Origin: Pseudarthrobacter sp. PS3-L1 | GTDB lineage: Bacteria > Actinomycetota > Actinomycetes > Actinomycetales > Micrococcaceae | Direction: 5' to 3' | NCBI RefSeq assembly: GCF_030063285.1 | Contig: NZ_JASISU010000001.1 | Location: 744,001-808,000, forward strand | Length of the DNA stretch: 64,000 nt | In this document: positions 8,163 through 17,347 of the stretch, one piece after another | Layout: every line of letters begins with the position of its first letter | Numbering within the stretch: position 1 is the stretch's first letter | Notes under the pieces: generated by a model | What the model saw: only the letters and a program-made list of their open reading frames with translations | Told to the model about the DNA's origin: nothing | Databases searched by the model: none | Position numbers and translations under genes: made by a program

Positions 8163-9104
8163 ATGACTGAGGTACGTGCCATCGCCGATCCGCAACCCGA
8201 ACGCCGCTACGCGACAGGAAGGCAATACGAGCTCATCCGCGAGGACGCTGTTGCGACAGTGACGGAGCTGGCGGCTGGACTGCGAAGCTTCAGCCGGGGT
8301 GGGGTTCTCCTGACTGAAACGTATGCACCTGACCAGATAGCCCCCGGTGCTGCAGGCATTACCCTGGCGCCCTGGGCCAACAGGATCGAGGATGGCAGCT
8401 GGACCCTCAACGGCACAACCCAACAGCTGGACATCACAGAGCCCTCACGTCATAACGCCAGCCACGGACTCCTGCGTAATACGGGGTACGCGCTGGTCGA
8501 TGAGGACGAGTTCTCCGTCACCCTCGAAGCCACCGTCTTCCCGCAGCATGGATACCCCTTTCTAGTGCGACACCGCGTTCGCTACGAAATCACCAGCGCG
8601 CTGGGCCTCGCCGTTACCCAGACGCTGGTAAACGATTCAGGCAATGCCGCACCGTTTGTACTCGGCGCGCATCCCTACCTCCGGCTGGGCGATGTTCCCC
8701 TGGAGGACATGATCCTCACTGTTTCGGCGACAACGCGACTGGTCGCAGACCAGCGCCTGATCCCGCGGTCCAGCGAACCAGTGGGGCCTGAAGCCGATCT
8801 GCGGTCTGGACGAATCGTGGGCGATCTCGATGTTGATATGGCCCTCACGGACCTGCTCTTCGACGACGGAGTGGCACGGCACACCCTTGAGGCGCCCGAT
8901 GGCCGGAGTGTGAGCCTGTGGCAGGACCAGAGCTGCCGCTATGTTCACGTTTTTGTCAGCACCGAATTTCCCGGGCGTTCACGAGTGGTAGCACTGGAGC
9001 CCATGACCGGACCCGCCAACGCCTTCAACTCCGGCGATGGCCTTCGTTGGCTACAGCCCGGTGCCGCATTTTCCATGAACTGGGGCATTGACGCAGCCCT
9101 CTGA
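8163..9104 (+). CDS. Aldose 1-epimerase family protein (GalM/YihR type)
   Basis: Probable mutarotase interconverting alpha and beta anomers of galactose or another aldose. The 313-residue protein shows the family landmarks: LAPWANRIEDGSW (substrate arginine region), HNASHGLLRNTGY, the catalytic-histidine block VLGAHPYLRLGD, and the catalytic-glutamate block VALEPMTGPANAFNSGDGLRWLQPG. The ATG at 8163 is chosen over upstream in-frame starts because those would overlap galT and because it sits 6 bases after a -10 hexamer. Divergent placement from galTK suggests shared induction by galactose. Confidence 0.9.
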   Translation: MTEVRAIADPQPERRYATGRQYELIREDAVATVTELAAGLRSFSRGGVLLTETYAPDQIAPGAAGITLAPWANRIEDGSWTLNGTTQQLDITEPSRHNASHGLLRNTGYALVDEDEFSVTLEATVFPQHGYPFLVRHRVRYEITSALGLAVTQTLVNDSGNAAPFVLGAHPYLRLGDVPLEDMILTVSATTRLVADQRLIPRSSEPVGPEADLRSGRIVGDLDVDMALTDLLFDDGVARHTLEAPDGRSVSLWQDQSCRYVHVFVSTEFPGRSRVVALEPMTGPANAFNSGDGLRWLQPGAAFSMNWGIDAAL

Positions 9105-9181
9105 CCCGCGCCTGGAGAGATTCCGGCGAACTCACGACGCGTCTGTTTCCTATTGGAGCAATGCTGCGGGATTATTGGGCT

Positions 9182-10516
9182 ATGACGGCTCCTGAAAGTT
9201 CCACTACCTTCTCCCGGCCCAAGGCTGCGGCTCCAGTGCGGGCCGTAACAGATCGTGAGCTCGACCAGGACATTCCCTACGGCATCCGTATTGCCGCGTC
9301 GTGGTCGTGGCGGCTTATTCTCATCCTGACCATGGTGGGAGTCCTGGTCTGGTTGCTGAGCAAGGTCACACTCCTGGTAATCCCGGTCCTGGTGGCGTCC
9401 CTCCTGGCCGGGCTTCTGGCACCAGTGGTCAGGGCGTTGGTCTCCCTCAAGCTGCCCCGTGGCCTGGCGGTTGCCCTCACGGTAGTCGGATTTCTTGGTG
9501 CCATAGTTGCCGCACTGGCGTTGGTGGGGCGCCAACTTGTTTCCGGGTTCGGGGAACTCTGGTCGGAGGCCCTGACGGGAGTCCAACAGGTCCAGCAGTG
9601 GCTTTCTGAGGGCCCCCTGCACCTGACTGCAGACCAGATCGATACCTATCTGCAGGATGCAAGCAATGCCCTGCAGAACAACAGCAGCAACATCCTCAGT
9701 GGTGCCCTGTCTTTTGGCAGCACAGCGGGGCACTTTGCCGCCGGACTTGTCCTGTCGCTGTTCATCCTCATCTTTTTCCTCCTTGAGGGTGAGCGGATCT
9801 GGTCTTTCCTGGTAAAGCTGTTGCCCAGGAAGGCTCGTCCAGCCGCCGCTGGGGCAGGACGCCGGGGCTGGACCTCCATGGTGAGCTACGTCCGGATCCA
9901 GATGTTCGTCGCTGCCGTCGATGCTGTCGGAATCGGTGTCGGCGCTGCAATCATTGGAGTCCCGCTGGCTCTGCCCTTGGCAGTGCTGGTGTTCCTGGGC
10001 TCTTTCATTCCGGTGGTTGGAGCACTCTTCACCGGCGCCATTGCCGTTCTCCTCGCCCTCGTGGCCAACGGTCCTGTCAATGCCCTGATCATGCTTGCGA
10101 TTGTCTTGGCAGTGCAGCAGCTTGAGAGCCATATCCTGCAGCCACTGATCATGGGCAAGGCAGTGTCCCTGCACCCGGTTGCAGTCATTCTTGCCGTCGC
10201 CGCAGGTTCCTACTTGGCAGGGATTCCCGGCGCCCTGTTCTCGGTCCCCATGCTGGCGGTCGCCAATTCCTCCGTCCGCTATATAGCGGCCAGGGCATGG
10301 GAACGCGAACCAGGTCCCGGCGCCGGTGGATATCCGCCAGGCGGCGCTGTTGATGACGGGAGCATTGAGGACATCACGCAGGACTCCGACTCCGGGAAAA
10401 CCGCGTCATCAATTGCCGGGAACAGCGGCGGTGGGACTACCGTTAACCCCTTAGGAGGATCCCCGTACCCAGGTTCGCCCGAGGACGCCGGACCCGAACC
10501 CACCAAAGGAGAATAG
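9182..10516 (+). CDS. AI-2E family transporter (TqsA/PerM-like)
   Basis: Integral membrane protein of 444 residues with the AI-2E exporter layout: two helices near residues 40-90, an extended soluble loop (about 105-165), then helices with the conserved GVPLALPLAVLVFLGSFIPVVGALFTG and the ending HPVAVILAVAAGSYLAGIPGALFSVPMLAV. The last 80 residues are a Gly/Pro/Ser-rich cytoplasmic tail. Relatives export autoinducer-2 or act as sodium/proton exchangers; the substrate here is unknown. The ATG at 9182 is preferred over 9161; neither has a good ribosome site. ilvA follows after 4 bases, so the two may be cotranscribed. Confidence 0.88.
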   Translation: MTAPESSTTFSRPKAAAPVRAVTDRELDQDIPYGIRIAASWSWRLILILTMVGVLVWLLSKVTLLVIPVLVASLLAGLLAPVVRALVSLKLPRGLAVALTVVGFLGAIVAALALVGRQLVSGFGELWSEALTGVQQVQQWLSEGPLHLTADQIDTYLQDASNALQNNSSNILSGALSFGSTAGHFAAGLVLSLFILIFFLLEGERIWSFLVKLLPRKARPAAAGAGRRGWTSMVSYVRIQMFVAAVDAVGIGVGAAIIGVPLALPLAVLVFLGSFIPVVGALFTGAIAVLLALVANGPVNALIMLAIVLAVQQLESHILQPLIMGKAVSLHPVAVILAVAAGSYLAGIPGALFSVPMLAVANSSVRYIAARAWEREPGPGAGGYPPGGAVDDGSIEDITQDSDSGKTASSIAGNSGGGTTVNPLGGSPYPGSPEDAGPEPTKGE

Positions 10517-10520
10517 ATCC

Positions 10521-11759
10521 GTGAAAACACTCGCGAGCCTGCCCGTCACCCTGGACGACGTCCTGGAAGCGCAGGCACTTCTCCGCGGGATTATTGCACG
10601 GACCCCCGTTGAATCATCCAGGGCGCTGGGGGCGCTGGTGGGCGGTGAAGTTTTTTTCAAGTGTGAAAATCTTCAGCGGGCCGGTTCGTTCAAGGTCCGC
10701 GGTGCCTACGTCCGGATGGCGCGTCTTTCCGAAGAAGAGAAAAAGCGTGGAGTCGTCGCAGCGTCGGCTGGAAACCACGCCCAGGGCGTTGCTGTCGCTG
10801 CCAAGAGCCTCGGCATCAGCGCAAAGATCTTCATGCCCTTGGGCGTTGCCCTGCCCAAGCTGGCGGCCACGAGGAGCCACGGTGCCGAAGTAATCTTGCA
10901 TGGACACAATGTGGACGAGGCCCTTGCCGAAGCCCAGCGCTATTCTGACGAGACCGGCGCAGTGTTTGTCCACCCCTTCGACAATGTTGATGTTGTTGCC
11001 GGCCAGGGAACCGTGGGCCTAGAAATCCTGGAACAGATTCCCCATGTGGACACGGTCCTGATGGGCGTTGGCGGTGGCGGACTGCTCGCTGGCGTATCCG
11101 TGGCCATCAAGGCACGCGCCCGGGAGCTGGGTCGGGAAATCCGCATCATTGGAGTCCAGGCAGAGAACGCTGCCGCCTACCCGCCCTCATTGGCAGCTGA
11201 CGCCTTGGTTCCCCTGAAAAAAGTCTCCACCATGGCAGACGGAATTGCCGTGGGGAGGCCCGGGCAACTGCCTTTCAGTATCATCCGCGAACTGGTTGAC
11301 GACGTCGTCACAGTCAGCGAAGATTCACTGGCCCGGGCTCTGATCTTCTTGTTGGAGCGGGGAAAGATGGTGGTGGAGCCTGCAGGAGCCGTAGGTGTTG
11401 CTGCCCTCATGGACGGCAAGATTGAAAATCCTGGAACAACCGCCGTGGTTCTTTCCGGGGGCAATATCGACCCAATGCTGATGCTGAAGGTCATCCAGCG
11501 TGGCCTGTCAGCAGCGGGGCGCTACATGACAGTCCGCATGATGCTTGATGACCGTCCGGGGTCACTGGCCACTATTGCCAGGATCATTGCCGAGAACGAC
11601 GCCAACGTCACTGGCCTTGACCACACCCGGGTGGGCGGTTCCATCAGCATGGGCGATGTCTCCATCACCGTGAACCTCGAGACCAAGGGCCACGAACATG
11701 GCGAGCAGGTGCTGGGCGCCCTCCGGGCCGAAGGTTTCCAGCCCATAGTGGTCCACTGA
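10521..11759 (+). CDS. ilvA: Threonine ammonia-lyase with ACT domain
   Basis: PLP enzyme deaminating L-threonine to 2-oxobutanoate and ammonia, the entry to isoleucine. The PLP lysine sits in GSFKVRGAY, the phosphate loop is GVGGGGLLAG, and SGGNID is conserved near the end of the catalytic domain. Residues about 335-412 form a single ACT domain (MTVRMMLDDRPGSLATIARIIAENDANV...HEHGEQVLGALRAEGF). One ACT domain and 412 residues fit the short (TdcB/actinobacterial IlvA) class rather than the two-ACT E. coli IlvA. The GTG start has AAAGGAG 8 bases upstream inside the end of the preceding gene. A rhomboid gene follows after 6 bases. Confidence 0.95.
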   Translation: MKTLASLPVTLDDVLEAQALLRGIIARTPVESSRALGALVGGEVFFKCENLQRAGSFKVRGAYVRMARLSEEEKKRGVVAASAGNHAQGVAVAAKSLGISAKIFMPLGVALPKLAATRSHGAEVILHGHNVDEALAEAQRYSDETGAVFVHPFDNVDVVAGQGTVGLEILEQIPHVDTVLMGVGGGGLLAGVSVAIKARARELGREIRIIGVQAENAAAYPPSLAADALVPLKKVSTMADGIAVGRPGQLPFSIIRELVDDVVTVSEDSLARALIFLLERGKMVVEPAGAVGVAALMDGKIENPGTTAVVLSGGNIDPMLMLKVIQRGLSAAGRYMTVRMMLDDRPGSLATIARIIAENDANVTGLDHTRVGGSISMGDVSITVNLETKGHEHGEQVLGALRAEGFQPIVVH

Positions 11760-11765
11760 CCCGGC

Positions 11766-12365
11766 ATGGCTGACGTTCACGACGGCGGAACGAACCGCGC
11801 AACAACTGCGGCACGGGCGAAAGCCGGTCTGCTGGTGCTGGGAAGCTTCACTGCGGTGCTTTTTATCATCGAGCTGATCAACACAGCCCTGCTGCATGGA
11901 CTGAACAGGACCTTTGGACTGCGGCCCCGAAGCGCGGGAGGACTCCTGGATATCCTGACGTTCCCGCTTTTCCACGCAAACTTCAACCACCTGCTGTCCA
12001 ACGCACTGCCGTTGATAATCTTCGGTTTCCTGGTGTACCTCTCCGGCCTTCGGGTCTTCCTGACAGCCGTGGCGGCAAGCTGGCTGGGCTCCGGTGTGGT
12101 GGTCTGGCTGATTGGCGGTGGCGGAGTTACGGTGGGCTCATCCGGACTGGTATTTGGGCTGTTTGCCTTTCTGCTGGTCCGCGGATTCCTGAATCGCAAC
12201 TGGCGCCAGATCCTGCTCTCCGTTGTGCTCTTCCTGGTCTATGGAGGCATCCTCTTCGGACTGTTGCCCAGCATTGTCGGGGCCATCTCGTGGCAGGCAC
12301 ACGTGGGCGGCGCCCTGGGTGGAGTCGGAGCTGCAGTGCTGCTGCGGTCGAAAAATACTGCCTAG
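11766..12365 (+). CDS. Rhomboid family intramembrane serine protease
   Basis: Six-helix membrane protease of 199 residues. The helix with HANFNHLLSN (residues 70-79) matches the rhomboid HxxxN region. The active site shows GSSG (124-127, nucleophile Ser126) and the partner His179 in WQAHVGGALGG. An amino-terminal polar stretch of about 20 residues is cytoplasmic. It lies 6 bases after ilvA, so it is probably the last gene of the AI-2E exporter-ilvA-rhomboid transcript, which ends at the hairpin at 12396-12436. Substrates are unknown; in actinobacteria rhomboids affect envelope and biofilm, but no partner is visible here. Confidence 0.92.
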   Translation: MADVHDGGTNRATTAARAKAGLLVLGSFTAVLFIIELINTALLHGLNRTFGLRPRSAGGLLDILTFPLFHANFNHLLSNALPLIIFGFLVYLSGLRVFLTAVAASWLGSGVVVWLIGGGGVTVGSSGLVFGLFAFLLVRGFLNRNWRQILLSVVLFLVYGGILFGLLPSIVGAISWQAHVGGALGGVGAAVLLRSKNTA

Positions 12366-12395
12366 TCAGCCGTAGAGCCCAGCGCTGCCGGGCAC

Positions 12396-12436
12396 AAAAA
12401 AACCGCTGGCCGCCCCGGGGGTGGTCTGCGGTTTTT
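12396..12436. terminator. Bidirectional terminator between rhomboid gene and greA
   Basis: AAAAACCGC pairs with GCGGTTTTT across a GC-rich centre (further partial pairing of GGCCGCC with GGTGGTC), lying between two convergent genes with A and T tracts at the ends. Confidence 0.85.
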
Positions 12437-12451
12437 CTGGTCTCAGTGAGC

Positions 12452-12946
12452 TCAGGCTGCGTAGGGCTTGGCGGAAATAATGTGGACGGGAATGACCTTG
12501 CCGTTAGGAGCCGTGTAGCTCAGTTCCTCACCTTCGCGGTGACCCACAATCGCAGCGCCCAGCGGTGACTTCTCGCTGAACACATTAAGGTCCGAGTCGC
12601 CAGCAATCTCGCGGGAACCCAGGAGGAACGTTTCCTCATCACCGGCAATCTTCGCGACGACAAGCATCCCGGGCTCCACAACGCCGTCATCGGCGGGGGA
12701 TTCACCCACGTGCGCATCACGCAGCAGAGCAGTGAGCTGGCGGATGCGGGCCTCGATCTTTCCCTGTTCTTCTTTGGCTGCGTGGTATCCGCCGTTTTCC
12801 TTGAGGTCGCCTTCCTGGCGGGCAGCCTCGATCTTCTGGACGATCTCAGCCCTGCCAGCGCCGGACATGTGTTCCAGCTCTGCCTGCAGGCGGTCGAAAG
12901 CCTCCTGGGTGAGCCACGCGGCCGTTGCGCTGTTGGTGGTAGACAC
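12452..12946 (-). CDS. greA: Transcription elongation factor GreA
   Basis: Rescues backtracked RNA polymerase by stimulating transcript cleavage. The 164-residue product has the long N-terminal coiled coil (LTQEAFDRLQAELEHM to the acidic tip EAARQEGDLKENGGYHAAKEEQ, containing the catalytic Asp-Leu-Lys-Glu-Asn) and the FKBP-like C-terminal domain ending ISSPLG-type EKSPLGAAIVGHREGEELSYTAPNG. I place the start at the GTG at 12946, which has AGAGGAGAA a few bases upstream; the longer frame to 13039 adds residues not seen in GreA. DUF4307 and mca next door are a conserved actinobacterial neighbourhood. Confidence 0.96.
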   Translation of the reverse strand: MSTTNSATAAWLTQEAFDRLQAELEHMSGAGRAEIVQKIEAARQEGDLKENGGYHAAKEEQGKIEARIRQLTALLRDAHVGESPADDGVVEPGMLVVAKIAGDEETFLLGSREIAGDSDLNVFSEKSPLGAAIVGHREGEELSYTAPNGKVIPVHIISAKPYAA

Positions 12947-13113
12947 GGACTTCTCCTCTGATGGGTGCTGCATGCAAAAGACCCCACCGGTGGCACTCAT
13001 GAAACTCAGCATCCAACCCGGCGGGGCGTAGGTATCCAACCATTGTAATCAAAACACTTGATGAATCCCAACGGGAGGGGCCACCGTGGCTACCCGCTGG
13101 TCAGGGTGCCGAC

Positions 13114-13566
13114 TCAGGCCTCAGGGTTCCAGCAGCTGTCGACAACGCCGGAGACCGAGAGTGACTCGGTCCGCACGGTCACCCGCTGCGTGACCGTGCG
13201 ACCGCCGTCTGCTGTATCAGTGGCTGCACCAAGCGGAATATCGACTACTTTCCACCCAACAACTGCGTACTTGGAGTCCAGTACCTTCACTGCGCACTTA
13301 ACCGGAGTGCCAGGGTCACGGACCACTTCGAAGTCCACGTCAGCGCTTGTGGCGTCGGTGGTGCTGTAGCCGATGTCCTTGGAACTGATGGAACCGATCG
13401 AATTGCTGGTGGAAACCCAGGCCAGGAAGCCGACTCCGACGGCTAGTGCCAGTCCGGCAGCTGCAAGTTTTTTTCGTCGTGACAGCGGCTGCTTCGCGGT
13501 GCCGTATCGATTGGATAGGCTGGAGTCTGCAGGGACTGTCGGTGCGGGCTGTTCCTGGGATGTCAC
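13114..13566 (-). CDS. DUF4307 domain-containing membrane protein
   Basis: Actinobacterial protein of unknown function, 150 residues. A Pro/Ser-rich cytoplasmic N terminus (about 35 residues) is followed by one transmembrane helix (LAAAGLALAVGVGFLAWVS) and an extracytoplasmic domain of about 100 residues with two cysteines (VKCAVKV and DSCWNPEA), typical of DUF4307. The second of two adjacent GTG codons (13566) is preferred because TAAACT sits exactly 6 bases before it. It is divergent from mca, as in M. tuberculosis Rv1081c/Rv1082; a link to mycothiol chemistry is only suggested by this conserved proximity. Confidence 0.88.
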   Translation of the reverse strand: MTSQEQPAPTVPADSSLSNRYGTAKQPLSRRKKLAAAGLALAVGVGFLAWVSTSNSIGSISSKDIGYSTTDATSADVDFEVVRDPGTPVKCAVKVLDSKYAVVGWKVVDIPLGAATDTADGGRTVTQRVTVRTESLSVSGVVDSCWNPEA

Positions 13567-13572
13567 CACACC

Positions 13573-13578
13573 AGTTTA
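13573..13578 (-). promoter_or_regulatory. -10 hexamer, leaderless DUF4307 start
   Basis: TAAACT (minus strand) is followed by 6 bases and then GTG at 13566. No ribosome site is present. Confidence 0.5.
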
Positions 13579-13701
13579 GGGTGTACCGCAGGCGGCTAAG
13601 TCCGCCGGGCATTTTTTTGCCTCCATCTGGCGGTCTCCGCCACCGCCACCAGCCATTGCCTGCGCAGCGCCGGCGCCAGCAAGAAAGAGGATTACCCCCT
13701 C

Positions 13702-14607
13702 ATGACCGTGTCCACACCGCCATCCACCGCTCTGCGCCTCCTTGCCGTTCATGCCCACCCGGATGATGAGTCGAGCAAAGGCGCAGCCACCATGGCCATG
13801 TACGCCAAACAGGGCGTCCAGGTGATGGTTGCCACCTGCACTGATGGGTCGCGAGGCGACATCCAGAATCCTGCAGTGGAAAACGAGCCCCACCCCAAAC
13901 GCGACATGGCGGGTGCGCGCCGCCTTGAAATGGCGGCGGCCGCGAAGATCCTCGGGATCGAACAGCGATGGCTTGGTTTTGTGGATTCGGGTCTTCCCGA
14001 AGGGGACCCCCTGCCGCCCTTGCCGGCGGGGTGCTTTGCCCTTGCGCCTCTAGAGCGCGCCTCCGCGCCGCTGGTCCGCCTGGTCAGGTCCTTCAGGCCG
14101 CACGTGATCCTTAGCTACGACGAAAATGGCGGGTATCCGCACCCGGACCACATCATGGCCCACCGGGTAGCCGTGGAAGCGTTCGAGGCAGCGGGTGACC
14201 CTGAGCGTTACAAGGGCACCGGTGCCCCTTGGCAGCCCGCCAAGCTTTACTACGACCGCGCCTTCAGCCCTGACAAGATCAAAGCGCTGCACTTTGCGCT
14301 GGAAAACGCGGGCATTGCCTCGCCGTATGCGGAGCGGCTGGCGCAGTGGCTGGAAAACGACGTCGAGGGACACACTCCGCCGCCAGGGACACACGCCACG
14401 ACCACCCAGATTAACTGTGGAGATTTTCTGGAGTCCCGGGACAATGCACTCCGCGCCCACCGGACCCAGGTTGATCCGCTTGGGTTCTTCTTCGCTGCGA
14501 CACCGCAGCTCCAGCGCTCCGCGTGGCCCTGGGAAGACTACTCCCTCATTACATCCCACGTAGCGACCGATCTGCCGGAGACGGACCTCTTCGCCGGGAT
14601 AAGATAG
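13702..14607 (+). CDS. mca: Mycothiol S-conjugate amidase Mca
   Basis: Cleaves mycothiol conjugates of toxins to a mercapturic acid, which is exported, and GlcN-inositol, which is recycled. The 301-residue zinc hydrolase (LmbE/MshB superfamily) has the metal motif AHPDDE (residues 18-23) and the third ligand region YPHPDHIMAHR. Length and the C-terminal block AHRTQVDPLGFFF distinguish Mca from the deacetylase MshB. AAGAGGA precedes the ATG. It marks the organism as a mycothiol producer. A small membrane protein gene follows about 110 bases downstream. Confidence 0.93.
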   Translation: MTVSTPPSTALRLLAVHAHPDDESSKGAATMAMYAKQGVQVMVATCTDGSRGDIQNPAVENEPHPKRDMAGARRLEMAAAAKILGIEQRWLGFVDSGLPEGDPLPPLPAGCFALAPLERASAPLVRLVRSFRPHVILSYDENGGYPHPDHIMAHRVAVEAFEAAGDPERYKGTGAPWQPAKLYYDRAFSPDKIKALHFALENAGIASPYAERLAQWLENDVEGHTPPPGTHATTTQINCGDFLESRDNALRAHRTQVDPLGFFFAATPQLQRSAWPWEDYSLITSHVATDLPETDLFAGIR

Positions 14608-14613
14608 ACAGAA

Positions 14614-14636
14614 GATTTCTATCCCTTGTAGAAATC
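14614..14636 (+). repeat. Small hairpin after mca
   Basis: GATTTCTA (14614-14621) pairs perfectly with TAGAAATC (14629-14636) over a 7-base loop, 7 bases past the mca stop. No T-run follows, so it is more likely a 3'-end or processing structure than a terminator. Confidence 0.4.
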
Positions 14637-14716
14637 CTCTCCTGGGTCGTTCTGGAGAATTTTCACCTGGCAGTTGTACCGGACGCCCTGGGCGTCATCC
14701 CCATAGAAGGTAAATC

Positions 14717-15031
14717 GTGCACCACACCCTGATCCTCCTGGCCACAACCCCCGCCCCGTCACCGAGCCCGTCCCTGCGACCGGGGCTGGATGTCAACCAG
14801 ATCACTCCGGGTTTCCTGGGATTTTTGATGACAGCGTTTTTTGTGCTTGCGACGGCCCTGTTGATTGTGGACATGGTCCGCAGGATCAGGCGTGTTCGGT
14901 ACAGGGGCCAGATTGAGGAACAGCGACTTGCCGACGCCGACGCTGCGCGCGAGCAGGAGGGGGCCGCAGGAGTGGAGCCCTCCGCGGACGGCTGGAGCAC
15001 TACCGCTGAGCGGGACCCCGGCAGCCGCTGA
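14717..15031 (+). CDS. Small single-pass membrane protein downstream of mca
   Basis: Unrecognised 104-residue protein: a Pro/Ser-rich N terminus, one hydrophobic helix (GFLGFLMTAFFVLATALLIVDMV), a basic stop-transfer RRIRRVRYRG, then an acidic helical tail (EEQRLADADAAREQE). The GTG start has AGAAGG 6 bases upstream. A comparable small membrane protein gene follows mca in M. tuberculosis (Rv1083), so the position is conserved even though the function is unknown. Confidence 0.75.
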   Translation: MHHTLILLATTPAPSPSPSLRPGLDVNQITPGFLGFLMTAFFVLATALLIVDMVRRIRRVRYRGQIEEQRLADADAAREQEGAAGVEPSADGWSTTAERDPGSR

Positions 15032-15157
15032 GGCGAACTCTGGATCCCCCCGAACGCGCCACATTCTCCGTAAACTGTGGACCGAACGCGTCCCGGGTTT
15101 GGTGGGTTGTCCTTCCTACCTGATCTTGGCTTACGGCAGGCGACCATCCGAGGGGAA

Positions 15158-17338
15158 ATGATGAATTCAGGACCGCCGACGTCAGGAAACCTCCTGGCTG
15201 GTGAGAGTTCCGCCTATCTCCGCCAGCATGCGCATCATCCCGTGCACTGGCAGCCCTTCGGTGATACGGCATTCGAGGAAGCCGCTGAGCGTGATGTCCC
15301 GGTCTTCCTATCCATCGGGTATGCGGCGTGCCACTGGTGCCATGTCATGGCTGACGAGTCTTTTGCAGATGAGAAAACAGCAGCCCACCTCAACGCGGGC
15401 TTTGTTGCAATCAAGGTGGACCGCGAGGAACGTCCCGACGTTGACGCAACCTACATGGCTGCGACACAGATGATCAGCGGCCAGGGCGGCTGGCCGATGT
15501 CGGTATTCCTCACGCCGCAGGGCCGTGCCTTCCATGCCGGGACCTACTTTCCAGTGTTGCCGATGCCTGGACTGCCGTCCTTCCTCCAGGTCCTTGAGGC
15601 CGTGCAGGAGGCCTGGCGCGAACGGCGCGATGACGTCGAAAGACAGGCGTACGCACTGGCATCGACCATAGGCGAAGCCCAGTCAACGGTCCGGGTCAAG
15701 GCGGCCGGCGAGACGCCCGTTCTCGATCCCGGCGTCCTGTCTGAAGCAGTGACTGCCCTCCTCACTGCAGAGGACACCGACGACGGCGGTTTTGGTACCG
15801 CTCCGAAGTTCCCGCCGTCGGCGGTGCTGGAGTTTTTGGTCAGGCACGCGGCCGTACCCTCGGCAACGGCCGACGCCGCGAAGTCCCTGGCTGGGAGGAC
15901 ACTTGCCGCCATGGCCCGCTCCGCACTCTTTGACCAGGTTGCAGGGGGATTTGCCCGGTATTCGGTGAGTGCGGACTGGTCCGAGCCGCACTACGAAAAG
16001 ATGCTCTACGACAATGCCCTGTTGCTGCGGGCCTATGTTCATTGGCTGCGCCTTGGTGGCAGCCCTGAGTATCCTGCTGCCGAAGCGCGTGAAGTTGCTG
16101 AACTGACTGCCGACTGGATGCTCTCCGCGTTGGCCCTGCCGGACGGGCTTGCATCCTCCCTTGACGCGGACACCGTTGTTGACGGTAAGCATCACGAAGG
16201 CGGAACCTACATCTGGACGGTCCAGCAGCTCATCACCGTGCTGGGCAGGGACGACGGTGAGGCTGTGGCCCGCCTAATGAATATCCCGGGCTCCGCGCCG
16301 GGGGAGGACACTGGTGCCCCATTCCACCAGGGGAAGCCGCGAAGCCGCGCTGAGAGCGAGCTCTGGCGTCGTGTCCTTCCACTGCTCCGCATCAGACGTG
16401 CACAGCGTCCCCAGCCTGCGCGTGATGACAAGGTAGTGGCCGGCTGGAATGGCCTTGCTGTGGGGGCCCTTGCAGAAGCCGGAGCCCTGTTGGACAGGCC
16501 CGATCTTACGGTAGCTGCCGCCGGTATTGCCACGTTCCTGCAGGACACGCACTGGGTGGCACGTCCGGAGCCAAGACCTGGCGACGCCGGCACCCGTGCG
16601 GGTGGCGAAACGCCCCCTGTCGCAATGGAACAGGGCACGCTGCTCCGGGTCTCCCACGCGGGCCGGGCAGCAGGACGGGCGGGTCTGCTGGGGGACTACG
16701 CATTCTGTGCCGAGGGATTTTTTACCCTCTATGCGGTGACAGGGGAAACCCGCTGGTACGCATATGCACAACAACTGGTTGAGGCAGCGCTGGTGGACTT
16801 TATGCCGGACGGGCACCTGGTGGACTCAGCAGTTCCTGCGATTCAGGTCCTGTCCGCACAGGACGGAAAGACAGGCCTGGATCCGTTTGATAACGCAACA
16901 CCCAGTGGGATGTCTGCTTTTGCCGGCGTGCTCCTGACCTCTGCTGCCTACACAGGATCCAGGGAACATCGTCAGCAGGCAGACCGAATCCTGGCCTTGC
17001 TGCCGTCCCTTGCGGCCCGGGCACCGCGCGTGGCTGGTGGTCTGCTTTCCGTGGCACAGGCGGCCGCCGCCGGTCCAGTGGAGTGCGCCGTGGTGGGTCC
17101 TGCGGACAGTACATCCCGCACTGATCTGCACCGGAACCTGCTGGGCTCGCCATCGCCCGGGCTGGTCATTGCGGTGGGGACTGGAGATGAGCAAGGGCCC
17201 GTTCTTCTGCGCGGCAGGACATCGGCCGCCTCAGGAGCACCGCGGGTCTTCCTGTGCAAGGACATGGTCTGCCAGCGGCCGGTGGAGAGCTCGCAGGCGA
17301 TGCTGGAACAGCTGGCGCAGATGACCGGAAAGAAATGA
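15158..17338 (+). CDS. DUF255 thioredoxin-domain protein (YyaL/SPATA20 family)
   Basis: Large cytoplasmic protein of 726 residues. The N terminus is the DUF255 thioredoxin-like fold with AACHWCHVM (two cysteines bracketing His-Trp), preceded by LLAGESSAYLRQHAHHPVHWQPFG. The remaining 550 residues form an alpha/alpha-barrel like N-acylglucosamine 2-epimerases (YEKMLYDNALLLRAY, DDKVVAGWNGLAVGAL, NATPSGMSA are family landmarks). Its biochemical role is not established. GAGGGGAA lies next to the paired ATG codons at 15158 and 15161; the second has better spacing. It is orthologous in position to Rv1084. Confidence 0.9.
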   Translation: MMNSGPPTSGNLLAGESSAYLRQHAHHPVHWQPFGDTAFEEAAERDVPVFLSIGYAACHWCHVMADESFADEKTAAHLNAGFVAIKVDREERPDVDATYMAATQMISGQGGWPMSVFLTPQGRAFHAGTYFPVLPMPGLPSFLQVLEAVQEAWRERRDDVERQAYALASTIGEAQSTVRVKAAGETPVLDPGVLSEAVTALLTAEDTDDGGFGTAPKFPPSAVLEFLVRHAAVPSATADAAKSLAGRTLAAMARSALFDQVAGGFARYSVSADWSEPHYEKMLYDNALLLRAYVHWLRLGGSPEYPAAEAREVAELTADWMLSALALPDGLASSLDADTVVDGKHHEGGTYIWTVQQLITVLGRDDGEAVARLMNIPGSAPGEDTGAPFHQGKPRSRAESELWRRVLPLLRIRRAQRPQPARDDKVVAGWNGLAVGALAEAGALLDRPDLTVAAAGIATFLQDTHWVARPEPRPGDAGTRAGGETPPVAMEQGTLLRVSHAGRAAGRAGLLGDYAFCAEGFFTLYAVTGETRWYAYAQQLVEAALVDFMPDGHLVDSAVPAIQVLSAQDGKTGLDPFDNATPSGMSAFAGVLLTSAAYTGSREHRQQADRILALLPSLAARAPRVAGGLLSVAQAAAAGPVECAVVGPADSTSRTDLHRNLLGSPSPGLVIAVGTGDEQGPVLLRGRTSAASGAPRVFLCKDMVCQRPVESSQAMLEQLAQMTGKK

Positions 17339-17347
17339 CGCTAGGGA

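Noticed and set aside
8945..10174. 409-residue minus-strand open frame opposite the AI-2E transporter gene
   Set aside because: Composition is extreme (Gln, His, Asp, Gly-rich, no hydrophobic core) and mirrors the codon positions of the real gene; no motif or start signals.
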